Shown here: one piece after another, positions 1 to 8,882 of the stretch | Layout of the letters: each line of letters begins with the position of its first letter | How positions within the stretch are numbered: position 1 is the stretch's first letter | DNA from: Kutzneria viridogrisea | Lineage (GTDB): Bacteria; Actinomycetota; Actinomycetes; Mycobacteriales; Pseudonocardiaceae | Direction: 5' to 3' | DNA: 64,000 bases | NCBI GenBank assembly: GCA_014138725.1 | Contig: JACJID010000001.1 | Location: forward strand, 310,001 to 374,000 | Program-made: the position numbers and the translations under genes | Notes under the pieces: generated by a model | Seen by the model: the letters and a program-made list of their open reading frames with translations, nothing else | Databases searched by the model: none | Told to the model about the DNA's origin: nothing

Positions 1-111
1 GCGCAGGAGATGAAGGTCGAGGGCGGCTGGCAGTCCTTGCTGGACAAGAACAAGGGCTTCCTGACCAATGCGGACCTGATCTTCCCCGGCGACAGAATCC
101 TCACGAAGTAG
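1..111 (+). CDS. LysM-domain protein, C-terminal fragment
   Basis: Only the last 36 codons are inside the window; the reading frame is open from base 1 to a TAG at 109-111. The peptide has the signature of a LysM peptidoglycan-binding module: a Trp followed by LLDKNK near its start and ADLIFPGDRIL near its end. In actinobacteria a C-terminal LysM of this sort often ends a resuscitation-promoting factor or another secreted wall hydrolase, but the catalytic part is outside the window, so only a wall-binding role is supported. Confidence 0.7.
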   Translation, partial: AQEMKVEGGWQSLLDKNKGFLTNADLIFPGDRILTK

Positions 112-118
112 TCCGCGG

Positions 119-146
119 GAGCGGGGACCGGGCACGGTCCCCGCTC
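119..146. terminator. Bidirectional hairpin terminator
   Basis: Perfect 11-bp inverted repeat (GAGCGGGGACC / GGTCCCCGCTC) with a 6-nt loop between the LysM gene and the convergent FMN reductase gene. The right arm overlaps the reductase stop codon. There is no U-tract, as is usual in high-GC actinobacteria. Confidence 0.75.
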
Positions 147-735
147 ACCCGTTGCCCGCCAGCAACTGCTCGAACGGGACCACGTTCTCGTACGGATCCT
201 GACGAACGGGTTTCGGCGTTCCGGCAACGAGGTTCGCCAGTTCCCCGCCCGCCAGCCCGATCCGGTCGGTGAGCTGGCCGCCCCAGTCCTCCGCCGCCGC
301 GTACACCGCGGTCGGCACCACGACCGCCCGCAGGTAGGCGAACAGCGGGCGCAGTGCGTGTTCCAGCGCGAGCGAGTGCCGCGGCGTTCCGCCGGTCGCG
401 CCGATCAGCACTGGCTTGCCCGCCAGCGAATCCGGCTCCAGCACGTCGAAGAAGGACTTGAACAGGCCGCTGTAGGAGGCGTTGAAGATCGGCGTCACCG
501 CGATCAGCGCGTCCGCCCCGACCACGGTGTCCACCGCCTCGCGCAGCGCGCCCGCGGGGAAGCCGGTCAGCACCGCGTTGGCCACCTCGTGCGCCAGGTC
601 CCGCAGCGCCACCACGTGGATCTCGGCCTGCCCGCCCAGCGCCTGCCCGGTGGCCTGCGCCAGCCGCTCCGCCAGCAATCTCGTCGAGGACGGCTCGCCG
701 ATCCCCGCCGACACCACCGCCAGCCGGTACGTCAT
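145..735 (-). CDS. NAD(P)H-dependent FMN reductase (CE1759-like)
   Basis: 196 aa flavodoxin-fold flavin reductase. The N-terminus (LAVVSAGIGEPSSTRLLAERL) is the phosphate-binding loop after beta1 seen in NADPH:FMN reductases, and VTPIFNASYSGLFKSFFDVL is the family's conserved YxGxxKxxxD block. It should supply reduced FMN to the luciferase-like monooxygenase directly upstream. The two genes overlap by 4 nt (732-735), indicating translational coupling. This pairing matches the CE1758/CE1759 gene pair known in corynebacteria. The substrate of the two-component system is unknown. Confidence 0.88.
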   Translation of the reverse strand: MTYRLAVVSAGIGEPSSTRLLAERLAQATGQALGGQAEIHVVALRDLAHEVANAVLTGFPAGALREAVDTVVGADALIAVTPIFNASYSGLFKSFFDVLEPDSLAGKPVLIGATGGTPRHSLALEHALRPLFAYLRAVVVPTAVYAAAEDWGGQLTDRIGLAGGELANLVAGTPKPVRQDPYENVVPFEQLLAGNG

Positions 736-1817
736 GCCCTGACCTCCTGTCGTGCCGCGAGCAGGCTCGCGTGCGTCGGGGCCTGCGGCACGTGTGCCGG
801 TCGCAGCGCGTCGTACTCCTTGCGCAGCACCGGGATCACTTCCTCGCCGAGCAGGTCCAGCTGTTCCAGCACGGTCTTCAGCGGCAGGCCCGCGTGGTCG
901 ATCAGGAACAGCTGCCGCTGGTAGTCGCCGAAGTCCTCACGGAAGCGCAGGGTCCGGTCGATCACCTGTTGCGGGCTGCCGACGGTCAGCGGGGTCTGCG
1001 AGGTGAATTCCTCCAGCGAGGGTCCGTGCCCGTAGACCGGGGCGTTGTCGAAGTACGGCCGGAATTCCCTGACGGCGTCCTGGGAATTGCGCCGCAGGAA
1101 AACCTGCCCGCCCAATCCGACGATCGCCTGGTCCGCCTTGCCGTGCCCGTAGTGCTCGTAGCGTTCCCGGTACAGGCCGATCAGTCGCTGGAAGTGGTCG
1201 GCGGGCCAGAAGATGTTGTTGGCGAAGAACCCGTCCCCGTAGTAGGCGGCCTGTTCCGCGATCTCCGGGCTGCGGATCGAGCCGTGCCACACGAAGGGCG
1301 GCACCCCGTCCAGCGGGCGCGGCGTGGAAGTGAAGCCCTGCAACGGGGTGCGGAAGCGCCCCTGCCAGTCCACCACGTCCTCGCGCCACAACCTGTGCAA
1401 CAGCGCGTAGTTCTCCACGGCCAGCGGGATGCCCTGGCGGATGTCCTGGCCGAACCACGGGTACACCGGCCCCGTGTTGCCCCGGCCCAGCATCAGGTCC
1501 ACCCGGCCGTCGGCCAGGTGCTGCAACATCGCGAAGTCCTCCGCGATCTTCACCGGGTCGTTGGTGGTGATCAGTGTGGTGGAGGTGGACAGGATGAGCC
1601 GCTCGGTCCTGGCCGCGACGTAGCCCAGCATGGTCGTCGGCGAGGAGGGCACGAACGGCGGGTTGTGGTGCTCACCGGTGGCGAACACGTCCAGGCCCAC
1701 TTCCTCGGCCTTGAGCGCGATGGCCACCATGGCCTTGATCCGCTCGGCCTCGGTCGGGGTCCGGCCCGTGGTCGGGTCGGTGGTCACGTCGCCGACGGTG
1801 AAGATCCCGAACTGCAC
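732..1817 (-). CDS. LLM-class flavin-dependent monooxygenase (CE1758-like)
   Basis: 361 aa bacterial luciferase-like (TIM-barrel) oxidoreductase. Family features include MQFGIFTVGDVTTDPTTGRT at the N-terminus, FATGEHHNPPF and the GYVAARTERL segment. It uses FMNH2 from the partner reductase to oxidise an unidentified substrate. The GTG start at 1817 is preceded by GAGAGGAG at good spacing. It lies 27 nt downstream of the Lrp-type regulator stop, with a palindrome at 1836-1849 in that gap, so it probably has its own promoter. Confidence 0.88.
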   Translation of the reverse strand: MQFGIFTVGDVTTDPTTGRTPTEAERIKAMVAIALKAEEVGLDVFATGEHHNPPFVPSSPTTMLGYVAARTERLILSTSTTLITTNDPVKIAEDFAMLQHLADGRVDLMLGRGNTGPVYPWFGQDIRQGIPLAVENYALLHRLWREDVVDWQGRFRTPLQGFTSTPRPLDGVPPFVWHGSIRSPEIAEQAAYYGDGFFANNIFWPADHFQRLIGLYRERYEHYGHGKADQAIVGLGGQVFLRRNSQDAVREFRPYFDNAPVYGHGPSLEEFTSQTPLTVGSPQQVIDRTLRFREDFGDYQRQLFLIDHAGLPLKTVLEQLDLLGEEVIPVLRKEYDALRPAHVPQAPTHASLLAARQEVRA

Positions 1818-1835
1818 GGCTGCTCCTCTCTGGTT

Positions 1836-1849
1836 GTTGAGCTCTCAAC
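1836..1849. promoter_or_regulatory. Palindrome upstream of monooxygenase operon
   Basis: GTTGAG-CT-CTCAAC is a perfect 6+6 inverted repeat 19 bp upstream of the monooxygenase start, overlapping the 3' end of the Lrp-type gene. Its size and position suit a dimeric repressor such as a MarR-type protein; no such regulator gene is adjacent. Confidence 0.45.
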
Positions 1850-2837
1850 TACTGGGCTTCAACCTAGCATGGGCCGCCGGTATTCCCGCTGCTGGGGTGA
1901 TCGGGCCGGCGGCCTTCAGGGTGCGCAGCACGGGGGCCGTCTCCAGGGTCTGGATCCCGTCGAGGCTGCCGAGCCGCCGGGTGAGGTAGTGGTGCAGGGC
2001 CGCCGGGTCGCGGCACAGTGCGTGGGCGACCAGGTTGGTGGGGCCGGTGGTGGCGGCGACGAAGGCGAGCTCCTCGTGCTGTGCCAACGTGCTGGCGACC
2101 ACGTCCAGCCGGGAGGGGGTGATCGACATCCAGAGCAGCGCGGCGGTGCTGGCGCCGAGCAGCCCGGCGCTGATCTCCACGTCGAAGAAGATCGCGCGGG
2201 CCGCCCGCAGGGCGGCGAGCCGGCGGGCGACGGTGGACTGGGACCAGCCCGTGGCCTCGGCCAGTTCCGCGTGGCTGGCGCGCCCGTCCCGGCCGAGGGC
2301 GCCGAGCAGTGCGCGGTCCTCCTCGGTGATCGACTGGGGGTGGGCGGTGTGGCTGGGGGTCAGCTCGCGCTGCTGGTCCTCGCTGAGCGCGGCGACGTGC
2401 CCGTGCCAGGCCGAGGGGCCGCCCAGGTAGGTGTGCAGCAGGTAGTGCGCGGACACCGAGGTGATGCTCGCGGTGCGCGGGATGTCGTGCAGCAGAAGGG
2501 AATGCCCGGCCGGGTCCGGGGCGTGCACGATGGCGACGATCTCGGTGCCGCCGGAGGCGAGCTTGACCCAGGAGGTGTCCGGGCGGCGGGCCAGGGCCTG
2601 CGCGAGGTCCTGGGCGGTGTGCGGGCTCGCGGTGAGCCGGGCCAGCCAGCGGGCCTGACGCGCGCGGTCGGCGTCGGGCAGGCCGACCACCCGCAGCCCC
2701 GCCTCGGCGCGCAGCCTCCGGTAGCGGCGGGCCACCGTCTGCGTGGACACCCCGAGCACTGAGGCGATCCGGCTGAACTGGGCCCGGCCGTCGAGGTGCA
2801 GGGCGTGGATCAGACCCTTGTCGATCTCGTCCAGCAT
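1845..2837 (-). CDS. Lrp/AsnC-family regulator with two HTH-AsnC units
   Basis: 330 aa from the ATG at 2837 (MLDEIDKGLIHALHLDGRAQ). It carries two AsnC-type winged-helix units, one at the N-terminus and one starting at ITEEDRALLGALGRDGRA, each followed by an effector (RAM-like) segment: a duplicated Lrp architecture common in actinobacteria. A further upstream in-frame start exists but encodes a non-homologous leader. The start may be leaderless: CAGAAT (2849-2844) lies 6 nt before the ATG. It is divergent from an efflux gene, the probable target, with three phased TGGAAC motifs between them. Confidence 0.85.
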   Translation of the reverse strand: MLDEIDKGLIHALHLDGRAQFSRIASVLGVSTQTVARRYRRLRAEAGLRVVGLPDADRARQARWLARLTASPHTAQDLAQALARRPDTSWVKLASGGTEIVAIVHAPDPAGHSLLLHDIPRTASITSVSAHYLLHTYLGGPSAWHGHVAALSEDQQRELTPSHTAHPQSITEEDRALLGALGRDGRASHAELAEATGWSQSTVARRLAALRAARAIFFDVEISAGLLGASTAALLWMSITPSRLDVVASTLAQHEELAFVAATTGPTNLVAHALCRDPAALHHYLTRRLGSLDGIQTLETAPVLRTLKAAGPITPAAGIPAAHARLKPSS

Positions 2838-2904
2838 GGAACTATTCTGCACATGCCGGGGTGCGAGTGGAACTTTCGGTCTGATTCGTGCGGATGAGTG
2901 GAAC
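2837..2904. promoter_or_regulatory. Three 31-bp-phased TGGAAC motifs in a divergent promoter
   Basis: TGGAAC occurs at 2837-2842, 2868-2873 and 2899-2904, spaced exactly 31 bp (three helical turns) twice over. The last two share GAGTGGAAC. They span the gap between the Lrp-type regulator and the DHA2 exporter. Lrp-family octamers wrap DNA through phased sites, so this is a good operator candidate; the assignment is inferred. Confidence 0.5.
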
Positions 2905-2934
2905 CATTGGCCAGTGGTCCGCAGGCTCGGCGCC

Positions 2935-4257
2935 ATGACAACAGTGCTCTACCGGTGGCGCTGGGCGGCACTGGCCGCCCTGCTGACCGCCGAGGCGATG
3001 AACCTGCTGGACTCGACGATCGTGCAGGTCGCCGCGCCGGTGATGCACGCCGACCTGGCCGGGCCGGAGTCGGACATCCAGTGGTTCAGCGCCGCCTACA
3101 CCCTGCCCTTCGCCGTGCTGCTGATCACCGGCGGGCGGCTCGGCGACATCGCGGGCCGCAAGCGGGTGTTCCGCCTCGGGGTGGCCGGGTTCGTGCTCGC
3201 CTCGCTGTGCTGCGCGCTGGCTGGCACGGCCTGGCTGCTGATCACCGCGCGGGCCGTGCAGGGCGCCGCCGCCGCTCTGATCATCCCGCAGACCTTCGGG
3301 TTGATCCGGAGCATGTTCGAGGGCCCCGAGCTCTCCCGCGCGCTGGGCAGCATCGGCCCGGTCATGGGCCTGGCCGCCATCTGCGGACCGGCACTGGGCG
3401 GCATCCTCACCCACGCCGACCTGTTCGGCTCCTCCTGGCGCTCGGTGTTCCTGGTCAACCTCCCGCTGGGGCTCGGTGTGCTGGCCGCGACCCGCCTGCT
3501 GCGCGAGGATCGCGCCGAGCACCGGCCACGCCTTGACCTGCTCGGCACGGGGCTGGTGGTGCTCGGCGCCGGGCTGGTGGTCTACCCGCTGATCCAGGGC
3601 GGGGACTGGGTGCTGTTCGCGGCGGGTGCCGCCGTGCTGGCGGTGTTCGCGGTGCAACAGCGCAAGGGCAGCCTGGTGGAGCGGACCCTGTTCCACAGCA
3701 AGGGATTCCCCGCCGCGCTGGTGAGTTCGGTGCTGTTCTTCGCCGTCATGAACGGGCTCATGCTGGTGGTGGTGCTGCAACTGCAACTGGACCTGCACGC
3801 CGAGGTGCTGACCTCGGGGCTGACCATGGTGCCCTGGTCCTGCGGCATGGCGGTGGTCTCCTGGGTGTCGGGCGCGTACCTGGTGCCACGCCTGGGGAAT
3901 CGGGTCATGCACCTCGGACTTGCCGTGCTGCTGCTGGGTCTGCTGGCGGCGATCGCGGTGTACGCCGGAACCCCGGCGGGCAGCTACCCGTGGCCGCTGC
4001 CCGGCGCGCTCACCGTGTGCGGACTGGGCATCGGCCTGTTCACCACCTCGTTCTTCACCTCCGCGCTGCGCCAGGTCCGTCCACAGGAGACTGGTTCGGC
4101 GGCCGGTCTGCTCAACGCCGTGCAGCAGTTCGGCGGCGCGCTCGGTGTCGCCGTGCTGGGCAGCGCCTTCCTCGGTGGCACAGCACAAACCGCGTGCTGG
4201 GTGGCCGTGGCCGCACTGCTGGTGACCGGGCTCAGCTCCGCGCTGATGAGTGGCTAG
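2935..4257 (+). CDS. MFS transporter, DHA2 family
   Basis: 440 aa membrane protein with about 12-14 hydrophobic segments. NLLDSTIVQVAAPVMHADL in TM1 is the DHA2 motif (LDxTIVNVALP), and GGRLGDIAGRKRVF is MFS motif A. It probably exports small hydrophobic compounds or drugs by proton antiport. The ATG at 2935 was chosen because it begins just before TM1; upstream in-frame codons lie in the divergent promoter. Its stop overlaps the convergent PucR-type gene's stop by 2 nt within CTAG. Confidence 0.9.
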   Translation: MTTVLYRWRWAALAALLTAEAMNLLDSTIVQVAAPVMHADLAGPESDIQWFSAAYTLPFAVLLITGGRLGDIAGRKRVFRLGVAGFVLASLCCALAGTAWLLITARAVQGAAAALIIPQTFGLIRSMFEGPELSRALGSIGPVMGLAAICGPALGGILTHADLFGSSWRSVFLVNLPLGLGVLAATRLLREDRAEHRPRLDLLGTGLVVLGAGLVVYPLIQGGDWVLFAAGAAVLAVFAVQQRKGSLVERTLFHSKGFPAALVSSVLFFAVMNGLMLVVVLQLQLDLHAEVLTSGLTMVPWSCGMAVVSWVSGAYLVPRLGNRVMHLGLAVLLLGLLAAIAVYAGTPAGSYPWPLPGALTVCGLGIGLFTTSFFTSALRQVRPQETGSAAGLLNAVQQFGGALGVAVLGSAFLGGTAQTACWVAVAALLVTGLSSALMSG

Positions 4258-5909
4258 CCCGGCACGACCCGCAGCAGCACCTGGAGGTCCAGTGCTCGCG
4301 GGTGCTCCCGCCAGCCGGGGCCGAGCAGGGCGTCGAGGTGGCCAAGTCGTTGGTACAGCGTGTTGACGTGCACCCCGAGGGCCTGCGCCGCGGCGGCGGC
4401 CCGCCCACCACTGTCCAGGTAGGCGCGGACGGTGTCCAGCAGCGGCACACCACGCCGCTCCTGCTCGGCGAGGACCGGGCCGAGCGCGCGCTCGAACTCG
4501 GCGTGCAACTGCTCGCGCCCGGCATGGGTCAGCAACACCCGGTAGATGCCCAACTGGGCGGCGGTGCACGACTCACCCTCGCGGCCCAGGGCGAGCAGCG
4601 CGTCCAGGGTCTGCTCGGCCTCCTGGTAGCAGCGGGCGAGCTCGCCGGGGTTGGCGGCCGGTCCGGCGGCGCCCACGGTGTGCCGACCCGGCGGCCACTG
4701 GGCGAGCAGGTCCTCCGCCGACTCGCCGGGCGCCACCAGCACGAGCCGGTCCCCGCTGCGGGCGAGCACACCGCCGGTCGGCACACGGGGCGGCTCGGTG
4801 CCGGGCGTCGCGAGGAGCACGCAGTGCGGGCGGGACGGGTCCAGGCCCAGGGCGCGCATCCGCTGGCCGTCCGCGGCGGGGCGGGTGAGCAGGTCGATCA
4901 CCTGGGTGTCGCGGGTGAGCCGACTCGCCTCGGCCGCGGCCCGCTCGCGCAGCACCGCGAGCGCCAGCACCGGGGCGGCCCGCTCCAGCAACAGCCGGTC
5001 CCCGGCGCACACCTGCTCGCCGACCAGCACGAGCGAGCCGAGCACCAGCCGGTCCGCCCGCACGGTGCACACCACCTCACCCTCGGCCTGCTCCTGGCCA
5101 GGCAGGAACCGCACCTGCCCCGCCACCGAGGCGGCCACCTCCGCGACCAGGTCGTCCACCCCGCCGCCGCGCAGCACCACCTCGGTCAGCTGCCGGTCCC
5201 AGCCCAGGGTCCGGGCCAGTTCCGCGTTGGCCTCGTTGAGCCGGTGCAGGGTCACCGCGTTGTCGATCGCCACGGCCGCGTGCGCGGCCAGCGCGGTGAG
5301 CAGGGCGACCTCCTCCTCGGTGAAGTGCCGCTCCTGCCGCTTGCAGGCGAACAGCGCGCCGAGCACCCGCCCGCGCACCGTCAGCGGCACGCCCAGCAGG
5401 GCGCGGATGTTCTCCGCTGCGGCCACCTCGTCGGCCACCGGGTGGTGCTCGAAGGACACGGCCGCGGCGTACTCACAGGTCCAGATCGGTCGTGCCCCGG
5501 TGACCACGGCGCCCGCGATGCCCGCCGCACGCGGCAGGCGCAGCCCGAGCAGCTGCGGGGTGAGCGCCCCGCTGGCCACCTCCATCACGAACTGCTCGCC
5601 CTGCACCAGCCCGATGTAGGCCAGGTCCACGGCCAGCAGCCGACGGGCCTGCTCGGTGACCTCGCGCAGCAGCTCACCCGGCTGGTGCAGCCCGGCGAGG
5701 CGGCCCGCGATCTCGTTGAGCGCCGACAGCTCGGCCGCCCGCTGGCGGCGCTGCGCCAACAGGGCCCTGACCTGGAGGGCCGCCCGCGCCTCGCGCTCCA
5801 CCTGCTCGGTGGGCAGGCCCCGCGCGAGCAGCCGGTCCCGGTGGGCGGCCAGCGCCTGGGCCGGTTCCTCGGCGAGCAGCAACTCCAACCACATGGGAGG
5901 AGTATCCAC
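4254..5909 (-). CDS. GAF-domain PucR/CdaR-type transcriptional regulator
   Basis: 551 aa. An N-terminal helical stretch is followed by a GAF domain (about residues 65-210), a middle region, and a C-terminal PucR-type helix-turn-helix (LDTVRAYLDSGG through LGVHVNTLYQRL). The family usually controls neighbouring catabolic genes in response to small molecules. The gene is divergent from the GlcD-type oxidase at 5977, its likely target. The frame opens with GTG at 5909; an ATG five codons in (5894) is an alternative start. Confidence 0.85.
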   Translation of the reverse strand: MDTPPMWLELLLAEEPAQALAAHRDRLLARGLPTEQVEREARAALQVRALLAQRRQRAAELSALNEIAGRLAGLHQPGELLREVTEQARRLLAVDLAYIGLVQGEQFVMEVASGALTPQLLGLRLPRAAGIAGAVVTGARPIWTCEYAAAVSFEHHPVADEVAAAENIRALLGVPLTVRGRVLGALFACKRQERHFTEEEVALLTALAAHAAVAIDNAVTLHRLNEANAELARTLGWDRQLTEVVLRGGGVDDLVAEVAASVAGQVRFLPGQEQAEGEVVCTVRADRLVLGSLVLVGEQVCAGDRLLLERAAPVLALAVLRERAAAEASRLTRDTQVIDLLTRPAADGQRMRALGLDPSRPHCVLLATPGTEPPRVPTGGVLARSGDRLVLVAPGESAEDLLAQWPPGRHTVGAAGPAANPGELARCYQEAEQTLDALLALGREGESCTAAQLGIYRVLLTHAGREQLHAEFERALGPVLAEQERRGVPLLDTVRAYLDSGGRAAAAAQALGVHVNTLYQRLGHLDALLGPGWREHPRALDLQVLLRVVPG

Positions 5910-5964
5910 TCAACCCGGCGAACAGTGGGCGGTTCGTCCATCGGCAGACCCCGGTGAGCGGGCC

Positions 5965-5979
5965 TAGCCTGATCTTGTG
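5965..5979 (+). promoter_or_regulatory. -10 box of probable leaderless glcD-type transcript
   Basis: TAGCCT (5965-5970) lies exactly 6 nt upstream of the GTG start at 5977, and no Shine-Dalgarno sequence precedes that start. This geometry predicts transcription from the start codon itself. Confidence 0.5.
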
Positions 5980-7359
5980 CTGATCGAGGACCTGCTGGCA
6001 GGGCTGCCCGAGGACCGCGTGGTCCGCGACCCGGACGTGCTGCGCGGCTACGCCCACGACGAGGCCGAGTGGGCGCCCTGGGAGCTGCCCGCGGTGCTCG
6101 TGCGCCCGCACAGCGCCGAGGAGGCGCGGACCGTGGTCCGGACCTGCCTGCGCCACCGGGTCCCGGTCGTCACCAGGGGAGCGGGCACGGGGTTGTCCGG
6201 CGGGGCCAACGCGCTGGCGGGCTGCGTGGTGCTCAGCACCGACCGGCTCACCGCCATCCGCGAGATCAACACCGTGGAGCGGCTCGCCGTGGTGCAGCCC
6301 GGGGTGGTCAACGAGGACCTGCGCGCGGTCTGCGCCGAGCACGGGCTGTGGTACCCGCCCGATCCGGCCAGCTCCCCGTGGTCGACCATCGGCGGCAACG
6401 TGGCCACCAACGCGGGCGGCGTGTGCTGCGTCAAGTACGGGGTGACCCGCGACTACGTGCTGGGCATGCAGGTGGTGACCGGCACGGGTGAGCTGGTGCG
6501 GCTGGGGCGGCGCACCGCGAAGGGCGTGGCGGGCTACGACCTGGCGGGCCTGCTGGTCGGCTCGGAGGGCACGCTGGGCGTGATCACCGAGGTGACGGTC
6601 CGGCTGCGCGCCCAGCGCGCGCCCGAACGCACCGTGGCCGGCTACTTCGGCTCCACCGGCGCGGCGGGCGAGGCTGCGGCGGCGATCGCGGCGGCCGGGG
6701 TCGTGCCCTCCGCGCTGGAACTGGTGGACCGGCACTGCCTGGCCGCGGTGGACGCCTGGAAGAACATGGGCCTGAGCGCCGACGCCGAGGTCGTGCTGCT
6801 CGGCCGCACCGACGCGCCGGGCGCGCTGGGTGAGCACGAGGCCGCGACCATGCTGGACTGCTTCGAGCGGGCCGGGGCGAGCTGGGCCGTGCAGTCCAGC
6901 GACCAGGCCGAGGCCGACGCCCTGTTCGCGGCCCGGCGGCTGGCCTACCCGGCGCTGGAGCGGCTCGGCCCGGTGCTGACCGAGGACGTGTGCGTGCCCA
7001 CCGGGGCCGTGGCGCGGATGCTGGGCCGGATCGAGGCCGCGGCCCGGCGGCACGACACGCTGATCGCCAACATCGCGCACATCGGGGACGGCAACCTGCA
7101 CCCGCTGCTGATCACCCCGCCCGGGGACGAGGCGGCGCGCGCCAGGGCGCAGGCCGCCTTCGAGCAGATCATCGCCGACGCGCTGGACCTGGGCGGCACG
7201 GTCACCGGGGAGCACGGGGTCGGCCTGCTCAAGCGCTCCGGGCTGGACCGCGAACTCGGACCGGTGGTGCTGGACATGCACCGCGCGGTCAAGCAGGCAC
7301 TCGACCCGCACGGGATCCTCAACCCCGGCAAGGTCTTCGACGAGAGGAACAGCACGTGA
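5977..7359 (+). CDS. FAD-linked 2-hydroxyacid oxidase, GlcD family
   Basis: 460 aa. An N-terminal VAO-type FAD-binding domain contains RGAGTGLSGGANAL (pyrophosphate loop) and PWSTIGGNVATNAGG. The C-terminal FAD-oxidase domain has IAHIGDGNLHPLL and GTVTGEHGVGLLK, with the conserved His residues. It oxidises a 2-hydroxyacid such as glycolate or D-lactate; the exact substrate cannot be set. No GlcE or GlcF subunit is adjacent. The carboxylesterase start overlaps its stop by 4 nt, so the two are co-translated. Confidence 0.88.
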   Translation: MLIEDLLAGLPEDRVVRDPDVLRGYAHDEAEWAPWELPAVLVRPHSAEEARTVVRTCLRHRVPVVTRGAGTGLSGGANALAGCVVLSTDRLTAIREINTVERLAVVQPGVVNEDLRAVCAEHGLWYPPDPASSPWSTIGGNVATNAGGVCCVKYGVTRDYVLGMQVVTGTGELVRLGRRTAKGVAGYDLAGLLVGSEGTLGVITEVTVRLRAQRAPERTVAGYFGSTGAAGEAAAAIAAAGVVPSALELVDRHCLAAVDAWKNMGLSADAEVVLLGRTDAPGALGEHEAATMLDCFERAGASWAVQSSDQAEADALFAARRLAYPALERLGPVLTEDVCVPTGAVARMLGRIEAAARRHDTLIANIAHIGDGNLHPLLITPPGDEAARARAQAAFEQIIADALDLGGTVTGEHGVGLLKRSGLDRELGPVVLDMHRAVKQALDPHGILNPGKVFDERNST

Positions 7360-8762
7360 CCGAGCCCGTCGTCCGCACCACCTCCGGCCAGGTCCGCGGC
7401 GAGCAGGTGGCCGGGGTCAGCCGGTTCCTCGGCGTGCCCTACGCCGCGGGGCCCGTGCGCTTCGCCGCCCCGGCGCCCGCCCCGGCCTGGCCGGGCGTAC
7501 GCGACGCGCGGCGCCCCGGGCCCACGGCCCCGCAGAACCACCGCGAGTTCCCCGGCCTGGACGCCTCCGTGCTGACCGGCACCGGTTGGCGGCCCGGCCC
7601 GGACTACCTCTGCGCCGACGTGTGGACCTCGGACACCGGCGCGGGCGGCCTGCCGGTGATGGTGTTCGTGCACGGCGGGGCCTTCGTCGGCGGCACCGGC
7701 TCGGCCTCCTGCTACGACGGGGCCGCCTTCGCCCGCAACGGGGTCGTGCTGGTGACGATCAACTACCGGCTGGGCATCGAGGGCTGGCTGCCGGTGGACG
7801 GCGCCCCGGCCAACCTCGGGCTGCTCGACCAGATCGCCGCCCTGCGCTGGGTGCGGGACAACGCCGCCGCGTTCGGCGGGGACCCGGACAACCTCACCGT
7901 GTTCGGCGAGTCCGCCGGGGCGGTCAGCGTGGCCTGCCTGCTGCGCTCTCCCTTGGCGCAGGGCCTTTTCCGGCGCGCGATCGTCCAGAGCGGACACGCC
8001 GAGATGGTCCACGCCCCCGAGCAGGCCAAGCTGCTCACCGAGCACGTGGCCGGTCAACTGGGCGTGGCCCCGACCGCCGAGGCGCTGCGCACCGTGCCGG
8101 TGCAACGGCTGCTGGCGGTGCAGGAGGCGTTGGCCGTGCGGGGCCCGGACCTGCGCGACGCCAGCGGTGCCGCCCCGGCGCACGGCATCGCCTCGTTCCT
8201 GCCCGTGCTGGACGAGGAGTCGCTGCCCGAGCGGGCCGAACCGTCCACTGTGGACCTCATTGTGGGCAGCTGCGCCGAGGAGATGCGGCTGTACCTGGTA
8301 CCGACCGGGATGATCGACGCACTCGACGAGCAGCAGGCGATCGCCATGCTCGCCAGGACACACCCCGAGCCGGAGGCCGAGCTGCGCCGCCACGGCCTGG
8401 GCACCGACGGCCGTTCACCCGGTGAGGTGTTGTCCAGCACCATGACCGACCTGGTGTTCGCCGACGGCGCGCGCCGGTTGGCCGCCGAGCACGCCGGGCG
8501 GGCCTTCTGCTACGAGTTCGGCTGGCGCTCCCCGCAGTTCGGCGGGCGGCTGGGCGCCTGCCACGGCGTGGAACTGCCCTTCGTCTTCGACAACCTCGCC
8601 GCCGCCTCGGGGCCGCGGGGCCTGGTCGGCGAGCGGGCCCCGCAGGAACTGGCCACGCAGCTCAACCGCGCGTGGGTGGAGTTCGCCCACACCGGACGGC
8701 CCGGCGAGGTCGGGCACAGCGCGCTGACCTGGCGGCACGTCGAAACGCACTCGGGCGAATAG
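7356..8762 (+). CDS. Type B carboxylesterase
   Basis: 468 aa alpha/beta-hydrolase of the carboxylesterase type B family. VHGGAFVGG forms the oxyanion hole, FGESAGAVSV carries the nucleophilic Ser, and GACHGVELPFVF carries the catalytic His. GTG at 7356 overlaps the oxidase stop (GTGA). No signal peptide is evident, so it is probably cytoplasmic. Coupling to a 2-hydroxyacid oxidase suggests it releases a hydroxyacid or alcohol from an ester for oxidation; this is inferred from context. Confidence 0.88.
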   Translation: MTEPVVRTTSGQVRGEQVAGVSRFLGVPYAAGPVRFAAPAPAPAWPGVRDARRPGPTAPQNHREFPGLDASVLTGTGWRPGPDYLCADVWTSDTGAGGLPVMVFVHGGAFVGGTGSASCYDGAAFARNGVVLVTINYRLGIEGWLPVDGAPANLGLLDQIAALRWVRDNAAAFGGDPDNLTVFGESAGAVSVACLLRSPLAQGLFRRAIVQSGHAEMVHAPEQAKLLTEHVAGQLGVAPTAEALRTVPVQRLLAVQEALAVRGPDLRDASGAAPAHGIASFLPVLDEESLPERAEPSTVDLIVGSCAEEMRLYLVPTGMIDALDEQQAIAMLARTHPEPEAELRRHGLGTDGRSPGEVLSSTMTDLVFADGARRLAAEHAGRAFCYEFGWRSPQFGGRLGACHGVELPFVFDNLAAASGPRGLVGERAPQELATQLNRAWVEFAHTGRPGEVGHSALTWRHVETHSGE

Positions 8763-8800
8763 TTCAACGGGGACAACGGAAATCTGTCACCTGTACGAGT

Positions 8801-8827
8801 GGACAGTGTCCGAACTGCTGGCAGTTC
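8801..8827. promoter_or_regulatory. Two adjacent inverted repeats
   Basis: GGACA-g-TGTCC (8801-8811) is followed directly by GAACTG-ctgg-CAGTTC (8812-8827), 55 bp before the roadblock start and 39 bp after the esterase stop. They could be a weak terminator or paired operators. Confidence 0.4.
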
Positions 8828-8882
8828 CAATCACAGCACGTTAGGAAGGTGCGCCTAGGGACCACTCTGAGGAGCACAGCAC

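Noticed and set aside
771-2762. 663-codon forward frame across the monooxygenase and Lrp-type genes
   Set aside because: Antisense shadow of two well-supported genes with no recognisable domain.
5894-5909. CTCCTCC before the GAF/PucR regulator's second start read as a ribosome site
   Set aside because: On the coding (minus) strand it is the complement of a Shine-Dalgarno, not a Shine-Dalgarno, so it does not decide between GTG 5909 and ATG 5894.
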